Virus record (IMG/VR): IMGVR_UViG_3300017917_000477
Location: 1 to 31,448 of that record
DNA: 31,448 nt
Source: a virus
Reading direction: 5' to 3' (one strand)
Shown here: positions 19,418 through 26,930 of the stretch, piece after piece
Numbering within the stretch: position 1 is the first letter of the stretch
How the letters are laid out: each line of letters begins with the position of its first letter
Program-made: the position numbers and the translations under genes
The notes under the pieces: model-generated
Database searches by the model: none
Seen by the model: the letters and a program-made list of their open reading frames with translations, nothing else
What the model was told of the DNA's origin: nothing

Positions 19418-21085
19418 TTATGCTCCTTCCCCAAGTGCATTGCCAGCCGGAGGTTCGCTAATGTAATCTTCGGCAGTAAGTGCTTTTGTCAACGGCGCTT
19501 TTGTTGCGGCCAATGCTTTGTTTGCTGCTTTTGTTTGCAAACTTGTTTGAGTTGTAGTAGATGCAGTTGTAGTAGATGCAGTTGTAGTAGATGCAGTTGT
19601 TGGATCTGGAACCGGATCTTGACCAGAAGGGGTTTCATTTAAATTAATTTTATTATTAACACCTTTGCTATGATAGGGATAGGGTTCATGTGTGGGTGCT
19701 CTAGTTACAATAGTTTCCAATGTTCCCGGATCTACGATCCATCCCTGAGTGGCATCAAATTTAGTATCTGCTAATTTGTAGTTTGGAAGAGCCGGTATTT
19801 CAGGCACCGGGGGTGTTGGTGCTCCATTTAGATTGATTACTTTGCCTTTGAAATTTAATGCCGACGTGGCTTCCCATCCACCAACTTTACTCTTGATGCC
19901 TAATGTACCATCAGATCGGAGTCCTAAATATTTTGTGCCGGACAAAAGCAATTTATCCAGAGAACTCATAATCATAGTTTTACCACTTTCCAAAAACATT
20001 TTTTCTTGGGCTTTCATTTTAATAGTTCCGCCGGCATACATGTTGATATTTTTATCAGCATGTAGATTCAATGTACCTTCGGTGCGTAAATTAATGGAAT
20101 TTGTACTATAAACATCTACCGTGCCTTGTTTTCCAAACTCCATCCAGGTTTGACCATTGGCGTGAGTAATATAAAAACAATCGCCATCGTCGCTCATAGT
20201 AATTTGATGGCCTTTGGCTGTGCGAATACGCACAAGAGTATCGGTTCCTTCAAGATCCCCGTCGTCCATTACAAATGTGTGGCCGCCCATGCGCCCAATT
20301 ACTTGAATATCCTGAGAAGTAACTGCACCTGAATCTAATTTAGCCTTGATTGTTTTAGGATCTAAACCACCTTGATAGATAGCTTTGCCTGGCGTTGAAA
20401 TTCCATATACTGAACTTGGAGATTCTCGCTGACTGTTTGATCTAATAGGACCTCTGATAGGATCTTTGTTTAATCCCTGTTGAAATAGTATTCCTGCAAC
20501 TACACTTTGAACTGGTTTTGGTTGATCATAGAATTTTGGATTTTCGTTAATTGCATCATTTTGTTGATTGATTTCTGTTACAGGCAACAAGGGGCTGTCT
20601 ACAAAATAATTTTTTTGTGATTTATTTCCAGCAACATATTTGTTACTAGATCCAATAGCTGGGATCATGTGATTGATCCCAGCCTCAGGCACACATCCTA
20701 AATATATTCCCTGACTAGGGTCTCCCCCGATAAAGAAACAAACAACACGTACACCTAGGTCTGGAGGAGTAAACCACATTCCATAACTGTTTCTATTACC
20801 AGGGTAGGTACCTACACCGGCACTGGTTCCAGCCAAGGGAGTTGCACCGTAAAATGGCGGACAATAACTTACTGTTCGCCATAGCGTTGTATCTTTTAAG
20901 TTAGGACTTCCGTCGGCGTTGGTTGCTCCAAATTCTTCAATATAAACTTGTAATCTTCCAGATCGAACTGCATCAACATTGTTAACTACAATGCCAATGT
21001 ACGGTCCCATTTCCGCAGCAACGCCGCCGCGGTCAAATTTATAATTACCGGGACGTCCTCTACTGCGTTGTGTATTTTCTGCCAT
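19418..21085 (-). CDS. 5: gp5-like baseplate hub spike (OB fold plus beta-helix, no lysozyme domain)
   Basis: This is the central spike protein, equivalent to T4 gp5 and to VgrG. An N-terminal OB-fold region (about 25-140) has the pattern G-P-Y-I-G-I-V-V-N-N-V-D, G-R-L-Q-V-Y-I-E-E-F-G and P-P-D-L-G-V-R-V-V-C-F-F, followed by G-D-P-S-Q-G-I-Y-L-G. From about 265 on, G-G-H-T-F-V-M-D-D-G-D and repeated strands (S-I-N-L-R-T-E-G-T-L-N-L-H-A-D) indicate the trimeric VgrG-type beta-helix needle. No lysozyme catalytic domain lies between them, unlike T4 gp5 (575 aa with lysozyme); the segment about 155-260 is a Pro/Gln-rich linker. The C-terminus carries a short T-T-A-S-T repeat (about 497-512). AGGA lies six bases before the ATG. 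It follows the hub-like 975-aa gene, and the two would form the hub together. Confidence 0.85.
   Translation of the reverse strand: MAENTQRSRGRPGNYKFDRGGVAAEMGPYIGIVVNNVDAVRSGRLQVYIEEFGATNADGSPNLKDTTLWRTVSYCPPFYGATPLAGTSAGVGTYPGNRNSYGMWFTPPDLGVRVVCFFIGGDPSQGIYLGCVPEAGINHMIPAIGSSNKYVAGNKSQKNYFVDSPLLPVTEINQQNDAINENPKFYDQPKPVQSVVAGILFQQGLNKDPIRGPIRSNSQRESPSSVYGISTPGKAIYQGGLDPKTIKAKLDSGAVTSQDIQVIGRMGGHTFVMDDGDLEGTDTLVRIRTAKGHQITMSDDGDCFYITHANGQTWMEFGKQGTVDVYSTNSINLRTEGTLNLHADKNINMYAGGTIKMKAQEKMFLESGKTMIMSSLDKLLLSGTKYLGLRSDGTLGIKSKVGGWEATSALNFKGKVINLNGAPTPPVPEIPALPNYKLADTKFDATQGWIVDPGTLETIVTRAPTHEPYPYHSKGVNNKINLNETPSGQDPVPDPTTASTTTASTTTASTTTQTSLQTKAANKALAATKAPLTKALTAEDYISEPPAGNALGEGA
19551..19595 (-). 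repeat. Three tandem 15-bp repeats in the gp5 C-terminus
   Basis: The plus-strand unit GTTGTAGTAGATGCA occurs three times without mismatch at 19551-19565, 19566-19580 and 19581-19595. In frame it gives T-T-A-S-T pentapeptides in a Ser/Thr-rich linker. Perfect copies suggest recent slippage, so copy number is likely to vary between relatives. Confidence 0.9.
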
Positions 21086-21101
21086 TGCTTATCCTAAAAT
21101 T

Positions 21102-24029
21102 TTATTCTTCATTGAGAAGTTCTGGTCCACTTGTGCCAGCTCCTGCATCGTCTCCTGCAGCCATGCTCTGAGGCGGCGCTGGACCTAGATCAACTGTTTG
21201 ATTGATTGCCGATTGAGGTACTACCAACGTTCCATTACTTCCTATAGAGATGCCCGAAGAGGTTGGTGCTGTACTTACAGCAGCCGGTCTAGTTGGCGAA
21301 CTTCCTAATATATTTTGAACAGTATTTCCTACAACATTCAATCCAGCAGATATTGCTTGATTAGTTATTCCAGCAATCAACGGAGAGTTATTTAAAAATG
21401 CTGGATTAGTGAATGATCCGGTTAATGCTCCAATTATTCCTGTAAGATTGGTTCGACCTTGTAACAAAGAGTTAATAGTATCCTGTTGTACGCCTGCAGC
21501 AATAGATTGATTGGCTTTGAATGTTTGATCTGGATAATATGTATTCAATGTTCCTTTGAGTGTTTGTGTAAACTTACCTCGGTTAAACTCACTAATGCAT
21601 TCATTGGCTCTGTACACATAACTTTGTCTCGCTGCTCCGGGTTGGCGTCCGTTAAGGAAATAAGTAGTCTGGTCATTGGGATCAATTAATCCAGTTGAAA
21701 GATTGTAATCTCTGGGAGAATTTATTAGTATTTCAAAACAGATTTGTTGGCTATCAAAGTTGATAGTGCCATCAGCTAAAAAACTTCTAAAATAAAATGG
21801 ATCATTTTTCTGTAATCCAGCAAATGCTTCTCCTTGTTGTAACCAAGCTGGATCGCCAACAATGGTTAAAGTACAGTTGGCCTGATCTCCTGGATTAAAC
21901 AAATAGTCAGCCAAGTTGGCCTTGGTTTCGTTAACTTTTCCATCAGCTCCTTGACTACTTTGATTACTGCGAGGACTAAAATTTCGTTTGATCGAATCGT
22001 TGATCACTGTGGCAGCATTGCTTGATCCTCCGCTGAGAACACTGGTATACAATGTGTTCATTGATTGCTCATAACTTAATACAGAATTATTTTCTCCAGT
22101 GAACCAATAGTTGTATTGTTTATGCACCCCTTTAAACGTTGGTAGATAAAAATAGTTACTGCCCGATTCATTGATTCTGTAAATATTCACAATGTACTTG
22201 ATATCATAGGCATAGTCATTGCGTTTAGGATCGTATTTGGTTGGTGTTGCTTGTAGACCAATTTTAAAATATGCTAGATTGGCTGCTGCGGCTCCGTTGG
22301 GTTTTTCTTTTTGTGTGTTAGGATCAAAGATTACAATCTGTTGATCTTCAAGATAGCTTGAATTTCTAACTACCTGATCAATAACCTGTACTAGTTGACT
22401 ACCAGCAGTGATTGTAGTGATCTTGCTGTTGGTATCTACACTTTGTTTTGCACCAACTTTTTGATCAGCCGCTGATTGACTAGTCGAGTTTGATACTTTA
22501 CTTTTGTCGGTTGACCCTTTGTTTTTAACTTTGGCTTCTTCAATTGACGGATTTACAAACTCTATGCTATAGGTATCCGGGTAGGTATAAATGCCATCGC
22601 GCACTAACTGTAATTGATATTCATTCATGGCTGCAACCAGTCCTTGACGAATAGTTTTTTGAACTTTGGGTGCTGCTGATGCATTGCTCGGAGCCGGAGG
22701 TGTTCCATAGAATCCACCTTCCTGTGCATCTGCGTCTTGACTGGCGGCAGCAGCAGATGCTGTTGTATATTGAGCTGGGCCACTGAGTACGTCTTTTACT
22801 GTAATTCCACTGAGTTCAACATTGTAGGGTATTGATCCACGACTTGTTCCAGCATTGACTTGATAGCTAGGACTTGTGGCTTCAATTTCATACTCAACTA
22901 GTTTGTTGGCAATTTTAAAATCAATTTTGTTTATGGCCAGTGGATACCATTTTTCAACAAAGGCCGAACGATCGCTGATGCCATCGGGTGCCACTGTTCC
23001 GGCCTTGACAAGATTTCCCTGTGCATCATATCCGTAAAAACGTATGACCAACAAATACATCTGCGCAGCAAAGTTTTTCTTTTTAAACTCAGCAGACCCA
23101 AGATAGGCTTGAACTGCTCGATCAAGGTTGCCAATTAGTGTGATACCATTGGGTTCAACTACTGTCATTTTTACAGTGTTGACGTTGTGAGCAGCATTGG
23201 TTCCTTTACCTGTAATAGCTGACCTTAATTCAATGCGTTCAATATAGTAATCGTTGCTGAAAAATTGATTGCGGCCGCCAACAGGGGCTCCACCGCTTTG
23301 CATCAACAACTGTGCGCCTCTAAGATTTTTCTGTTTGGTCCTCATCATGGCCTGATAATCTGTAGGACTCATCAAATACAAACTGGCGCTGTAAGTGTAG
23401 CTAGCATATTGATCTAACACATTGGGCTGTGGTACAATTTTTTCTTCGTTGAACACATTGTCAATTTCAACTCTGGTAGCATTTTTACTAGTGGTATCAT
23501 CACGTGGTGCACCGGCACCCGGTGTTCCTCCAACACTAGTTGAGATTGACGGTGAGCCGTTAAATTCTTCTCTGCCATCAATCTCGGCATTTAACAACAA
23601 TGGACCACCTTGTTCGTTGTCTCCAAGAGAAGTGCTTTGAGTTTCTTCAAGGGTTCTTAATGTTCCATCAAGGCCACTGTCTACATTCTCTAAGAAACTA
23701 AAAGGTTCTGCATTGGTACTGCTGTTGGTATCGGGTGGTGATTCAATACGGCCTTCGTTGTTTAACAATAATGGACCAGATTCAGGTGATTGTGTTCTTG
23801 AGTTAGGCACTGTGGCTCGTGCATCGTCGTTGACTAGATTGCCAGCACTGGCCACATCGCCCAAGGATTCGGCTTGATTAATTTGTCTAACTACCGATGA
23901 TATCTCAGCATTAATTGCCTGAATTTCTGGCAATAAAAAAGTTTCACCAGCATTGTATCGAGCGGCTAACACAGCTCTTTCTTGAATCAATGCTTGGTAG
24001 CGAGCGGTTAACTCTTGTGGTGTGGCCAT
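21102..24029 (-). CDS. Baseplate hub-like structural protein, 975 aa (gp27-position)
   Basis: This 975-aa protein sits immediately before the gp5-like spike, where the hub partner of the spike is expected, so a gp27-like role is the best guess. Visible parts: an N-terminal helical segment (1-55, Q-E-L-T-A-R-Y-Q-A-L-I-Q-E-R); a disordered acidic linker (about 60-200) holding two G-P-L-L-L-N motifs at 85 and 142; a folded beta-rich domain (about 205-430) with Y-S-A-S-L-Y-L-M-S-P and Y-L-V-I-R-F-Y-G-Y-D-A-Q-G; another linker; a second folded domain (about 530-840) with Y-F-K-I-G-L-Q-A-T-P and G-D-P-A-W-L-Q-Q; and a Pro/Gly/Ser-rich tail that ends in G-P-E-L-L-N-E-E. No enzymatic motif is evident. 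ATG follows the gp53 stop by one base. Sequence similarity to T4 gp27 is not apparent by eye. Confidence 0.78.
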   Translation of the reverse strand: MATPQELTARYQALIQERAVLAARYNAGETFLLPEIQAINAEISSVVRQINQAESLGDVASAGNLVNDDARATVPNSRTQSPESGPLLLNNEGRIESPPDTNSSTNAEPFSFLENVDSGLDGTLRTLEETQSTSLGDNEQGGPLLLNAEIDGREEFNGSPSISTSVGGTPGAGAPRDDTTSKNATRVEIDNVFNEEKIVPQPNVLDQYASYTYSASLYLMSPTDYQAMMRTKQKNLRGAQLLMQSGGAPVGGRNQFFSNDYYIERIELRSAITGKGTNAAHNVNTVKMTVVEPNGITLIGNLDRAVQAYLGSAEFKKKNFAAQMYLLVIRFYGYDAQGNLVKAGTVAPDGISDRSAFVEKWYPLAINKIDFKIANKLVEYEIEATSPSYQVNAGTSRGSIPYNVELSGITVKDVLSGPAQYTTASAAAASQDADAQEGGFYGTPPAPSNASAAPKVQKTIRQGLVAAMNEYQLQLVRDGIYTYPDTYSIEFVNPSIEEAKVKNKGSTDKSKVSNSTSQSAADQKVGAKQSVDTNSKITTITAGSQLVQVIDQVVRNSSYLEDQQIVIFDPNTQKEKPNGAAAANLAYFKIGLQATPTKYDPKRNDYAYDIKYIVNIYRINESGSNYFYLPTFKGVHKQYNYWFTGENNSVLSYEQSMNTLYTSVLSGGSSNAATVINDSIKRNFSPRSNQSSQGADGKVNETKANLADYLFNPGDQANCTLTIVGDPAWLQQGEAFAGLQKNDPFYFRSFLADGTINFDSQQICFEILINSPRDYNLSTGLIDPNDQTTYFLNGRQPGAARQSYVYRANECISEFNRGKFTQTLKGTLNTYYPDQTFKANQSIAAGVQQDTINSLLQGRTNLTGIIGALTGSFTNPAFLNNSPLIAGITNQAISAGLNVVGNTVQNILGSSPTRPAAVSTAPTSSGISIGSNGTLVVPQSAINQTVDLGPAPPQSMAAGDDAGAGTSGPELLNEE

Positions 24030-24030
24030 G

Positions 24031-24330
24031 TTAGAATCCCAACACTTCTTGCAATGTGGTTATTTTTGGTAGATAGATTGTGACACCTTCAGCAAAGTCC
24101 AACGGAGGAGCCGATAAAGTATTAGGATTGCGCTGATAAAATACCCACCATAGTGTTGCTGTGTCGTATAAGTCAAACGCCAATAAATCTGGTCTATATT
24201 GGTAGGTTTGATTGATCTTAAACTGCAAGTCATCTGCTAACTTAGGTATAGGTCTATTGACCATAACATCAAGATAGAATTGGGTATATCCTGTTGTGAA
24301 ATAAGGACTGGTTGTGTCGTAGTTGCTCAT
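24031..24330 (-). CDS. 53: Baseplate wedge protein gp53-like
   Basis: A 99-aa protein. The central and C-terminal part is of the gp53 / LysM-like wedge type: Y-R-P-D-L-L-A-F-D-L-Y-D-T-A-T-L-W-W-V-F-Y-Q-R-N-P (about 46-70), then a glycine turn and I-Y-L-P (about 84-90). In T4, gp53 completes the wedge and links neighbouring wedges; T4 gp53 is about twice as long (196 aa), so this is a short form. The start is secure: a strong AAAGGAGG ribosome site lies about ten bases upstream, and the ATG shares one base with the stop of the preceding gene (TAATG), implying translational coupling. Its position beside tube-cap-like and hub genes supports the assignment. Confidence 0.75.
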   Translation of the reverse strand: MSNYDTTSPYFTTGYTQFYLDVMVNRPIPKLADDLQFKINQTYQYRPDLLAFDLYDTATLWWVFYQRNPNTLSAPPLDFAEGVTIYLPKITTLQEVLGF

Positions 24331-26447
24331 TACCAGAATCCTCCTTTGAGTAGGTTGCCGTTGGCAAAGTTTTTAACTGAGAACTGTTTGCTAACTTGTT
24401 CGCGACTTTGTATTGGGAACAATGTGAGACTGATATCCATCTTTGTTGGAACATAAGTAGGATTGTCTAACCCCAAAGTGTTACTAGCTAATCGATTATC
24501 CAATGCACCTTTGGTCAATCCTACTGTGGCTAATCTTTGTAGAGCATAGCTCAATGGATTTCCAGCAATGGTCTGACGATTACGCTGTGTCTGTAAATTA
24601 GTGCCATTGGTTCCACCACTTTGTGCTCGAATATAATCAACATCTGCTGGTAAGTTATAGTTAAACTGACTAATCACACACGGGTGTTCTGCAAATTGAT
24701 AGTCACCCAGTCCTGATAGATATACCAGCGGTGGAGGTGCTCCTCGTTGAGCATCTTGTCCATAAAACATTTTTGTGGCGCTACGGAAAAAGTGTATCAC
24801 TGCTAACAAATAATTTGCTTCGCTAGTGTCCTGGGCTGTAAACATAGTGTTTATGTTGATTGCATCAACATAACTGCCTTTATAAAAATATCCCCTGTAA
24901 TTTGAATGTGTTAGATTATAGGCATCATATTCAGCTTTATAGGCAGTGTCAATTTTTGGAGTATAGGGGAATATTACTCCGTCAGTATTTCTCAATGGCC
25001 AAAGAACTGGGCCACATTGTGGGTCATTGTACAAATAATTTGAGTTAGGAGCCAAACGTAATCTTACTCGCCAATCGCCGGCTTGAGCCCGATTCTGCCG
25101 TTGATCTCTGACAGTTTGTTGCTGACGTGCTTGAGAAATTATTCCCGCAGCTGATCCAGCGATATCATTGACCAAGTTGCCTAAATTAAGATTTATACCA
25201 GTTGTGTTGGCGCCCGTAGCTGTGTCATTTAACAACACAAGATCATCAGATTGATTGGCATCAACTGCTTCAGCTTCTGATCTTAAAACATTTAAACCAT
25301 CAACTTCAACAAACTCGTCTTCTTGATTTTGGGGGGATGTAGATAAATTTTCCCCAGCGTTACCAATGCTAAGATCTTGCGCAGCTAGAATTGCTGCCTG
25401 CTCACTCAATCCTGACTGCACTGTTTCTCCAGTGTCATTGTTAAACACATCATACAATCCTGTTTCTGGATTGTAAAACTCTGTGAAGTTTCCGCCGGTG
25501 CCGGTTGCCCGTGAAGGATCCTGTGCAATAGTATTGCCAAGATTGACACCAACTCCGGTAACATCAATATCTACAGGTGATGTTGTACTGTATGCACTGT
25601 CGGGGAATTGCAATGTGGTATTAACAGGTCTTGGTTGAGCTTGCGCTGAGCCTGACCCAGTAACAAAGGCCAGTGCTGAGTTCAATGACCCGCCAATGTT
25701 AAATCCACCACTGGGTGCAATTCCTGGAGTGCCATATCCAGTAGTTGATCCAAATCCAGGTGTGCCTAAAATTGAACTCAATGCTACACCACCACCTCCA
25801 ATTCCGGGTACAATGTTGGGATTAATACCTGAGGTTCCTGACACAATTGATCCTAGGCTTGGCAATACAGAACCTACTCCTGCGTTGATTAATGCTGGAT
25901 TAACTCCTAACGCATTACCGACTATAGCTGATCCAACTGGAAGAGTTGCTCTAGCTGCAGTAGTTAACAAATTTGTTCCAATGCTAGCAGCGCCACTAAC
26001 AATAGATCCTACTCCGGGTATACTAGTCAATCCCGATGGTAATGCACCTGTGATACTGCTGATTGATGTTGGAAGATAATTTGTTATACCACTAAAAGAT
26101 CCTGTAACATCTCCAAAGAATTCGCTAATGCCAGCACCGGCTGAATCTAATATGCTACCAAAACTTGTGGCATTAAACCAGTCAGCATTGCCAGCAAAGC
26201 TACCTACTTGTTCGTATAGACTTCCGCCAATGTCTCCAAAAAATTCACCAGCTGAGCCAAATATGTCTCCCCCGAAGTCAACAAAACTTCCGCCAATATC
26301 TGTTAAAAATTCTGTACCAAAGCTGTCTGTAAACGAGTCTAGGCCAAAGTCGCTAGTAAAGTCTGTGGCAAAGTCTGTGGCGAAGTCTGCAAAGTCACCT
26401 GCAAAGTCACCAACAAACCCACCAATATCAAATCCGCCTACACTCAT
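24330..26447 (-). CDS. Baseplate tail-tube cap-like protein (gp48/gp54 type), 705 aa
   Basis: The C-terminal third (about 455-705) looks like the tube-cap/tube-initiator proteins of T4-like marine phages: W-R-V-R-L-R-L-A-P, G-P-V-L-W-P-L, then D-G-V-I-F-P-Y-T-P-K-I, N-Y-L-L-A-V-I-H-F-F-R-S-A-T-K-M-F-Y-G and a final L-L-K-G-G-F-W. T4 gp48 and gp54 (about 320-365 aa) share this tube-like fold; which one this equals I cannot tell. The N-terminal 110 residues are a Phe/Asp/Gly repeat (D-F-A-T-D-F-A-T-D-F), followed by about 300 residues rich in Gly, Ser, Ile and Pro, unlike T4. A D-L-V-L-L-N-D motif near 403 resembles a motif in the 975-aa neighbour. AAGGAA at 26454-26459 precedes the ATG by six bases, overlapping the upstream stop. 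Confidence 0.68.
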   Translation of the reverse strand: MSVGGFDIGGFVGDFAGDFADFATDFATDFTSDFGLDSFTDSFGTEFLTDIGGSFVDFGGDIFGSAGEFFGDIGGSLYEQVGSFAGNADWFNATSFGSILDSAGAGISEFFGDVTGSFSGITNYLPTSISSITGALPSGLTSIPGVGSIVSGAASIGTNLLTTAARATLPVGSAIVGNALGVNPALINAGVGSVLPSLGSIVSGTSGINPNIVPGIGGGGVALSSILGTPGFGSTTGYGTPGIAPSGGFNIGGSLNSALAFVTGSGSAQAQPRPVNTTLQFPDSAYSTTSPVDIDVTGVGVNLGNTIAQDPSRATGTGGNFTEFYNPETGLYDVFNNDTGETVQSGLSEQAAILAAQDLSIGNAGENLSTSPQNQEDEFVEVDGLNVLRSEAEAVDANQSDDLVLLNDTATGANTTGINLNLGNLVNDIAGSAAGIISQARQQQTVRDQRQNRAQAGDWRVRLRLAPNSNYLYNDPQCGPVLWPLRNTDGVIFPYTPKIDTAYKAEYDAYNLTHSNYRGYFYKGSYVDAININTMFTAQDTSEANYLLAVIHFFRSATKMFYGQDAQRGAPPPLVYLSGLGDYQFAEHPCVISQFNYNLPADVDYIRAQSGGTNGTNLQTQRNRQTIAGNPLSYALQRLATVGLTKGALDNRLASNTLGLDNPTYVPTKMDISLTLFPIQSREQVSKQFSVKNFANGNLLKGGFW
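26346..26420 (-). repeat. Imperfect tandem repeats encoding a Phe-Asp-rich N-terminus
   Basis: The plus strand repeats AAGTCTGTGGCA-like 12-mers (26359-26370, 26371-26382) flanked by degenerate AAAGTC units. In frame these give D-F-A-T-D-F-A-T-D-F periodicity near the start of the 705-aa protein. The near-identical core suggests expansion by slippage. Confidence 0.7.
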
Positions 26448-26457
26448 TTACTGTTCC

Positions 26458-26832
26458 TTAAAATGTCTCGATTATCTTTTCGAGATCTGTTTCTGTTGTG
26501 GGATGTATACAGTACCACACACAGTCGTCCAAGGTAGCTACAGCATAACGTGTGTTAGCTTTAAGTAACACATGCACTGGGGCAGTTAACTTGGCTTTAA
26601 ATTCTGGGCCTTCAATATATACGTTGCCTTGTGCTAATATAGTTACGTGATCTGTAGCAAACTGTTTGGTATATAATTTTACACCTTGTGGCACTGAATA
26701 TGCTTTAATAAACACTCCGTCTGACACAATGTTTTTTACTCTAGCGTGTTCTAACAAACTTTTTGTTGTTTCTTGAGCCACATCTGCAGAGTCCGCTAAA
26801 TCTGCACGTGGTTGAATGTCTTGAGTTTCCAT
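26458..26832 (-). CDS. Cupin-like small protein, 124 aa
   Basis: Starting at the ATG at 26832 gives 124 residues (M-E-T-Q-D-I-Q-P). A longer frame extends upstream to 26958, but it would run through the divergent promoter and into gp55, and the added residues are hydrophobic and unlike the rest, so it is rejected. From residue about 35 on the sequence has a small double-stranded beta-helix pattern: P-Q-G-V-K-L-Y-T-K, D-H-V-T-I-L-A-Q-G-N-V, then V-H-V-L-L-K-A, and T-L-D-D-C-V-W-Y-C-I-H-P, as in single-domain cupins of tailed phages. Only part of the usual His metal set is visible, so catalysis is doubtful. It is the first gene of the late block. No Shine-Dalgarno sequence is present; a GTTAAATA box ends five bases before the ATG. 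Confidence 0.72.
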   Translation of the reverse strand: METQDIQPRADLADSADVAQETTKSLLEHARVKNIVSDGVFIKAYSVPQGVKLYTKQFATDHVTILAQGNVYIEGPEFKAKLTAPVHVLLKANTRYAVATLDDCVWYCIHPTTETDLEKIIETF

Positions 26833-26837
26833 AGCTG

Positions 26838-26845
26838 TATTTAAC
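26838..26845 (-). promoter_or_regulatory. Candidate late promoter box at the head of the virion block
   Basis: The minus strand reads GTTAAATA, six of eight bases matching TATAAATA, and lies in non-coding sequence five bases before the cupin-like ATG. It is the natural place for a promoter of the whole minus-strand block. As at gp6, T4-type spacing would put the transcript start at the start codon. Confidence 0.4.
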
Positions 26846-26877
26846 CAAAAAATTATCGGCGTATATAAAGAAAAAGG

Positions 26878-26905
26878 TTGACAATGTTGTAACTTGTTGT
26901 ATAAT
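26878..26905 (+). promoter_or_regulatory. Consensus sigma-70 promoter for the gp55 operon
   Basis: TTGACA at 26878-26883 and TATAAT at 26900-26905 are both perfect matches to the bacterial housekeeping consensus, with a 16-bp spacer. A transcript would start near 26912, leaving a leader of about 19 nt with the AGGAG site of gp55. This is expected of an early phage promoter read by unmodified host polymerase. Confidence 0.85.
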
Positions 26906-26917
26906 AAGTATATTATT

Positions 26918-26922
26918 AGGAG
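26918..26922 (+). promoter_or_regulatory. Ribosome binding site that fixes the TTG start of gp55
   Basis: AGGAG lies eight bases before a TTG codon at 26931. There is no in-frame ATG nearby that keeps the conserved K-V-N-Y-L-N-N segment, and the promoter leaves no room for an upstream start, so TTG initiation is well supported. Confidence 0.8.
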
Positions 26923-26930
26923 ATTACACA

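Noticed and set aside
25696-26568. Plus-strand open frames of 127 and 146 codons opposite the 705-aa gene.
   Set aside because: They are antisense shadows of the Gly/Ser/Phe-Asp repeats (Pro- and Lys/Ser-rich translations), with no ribosome sites and no recognisable domains.
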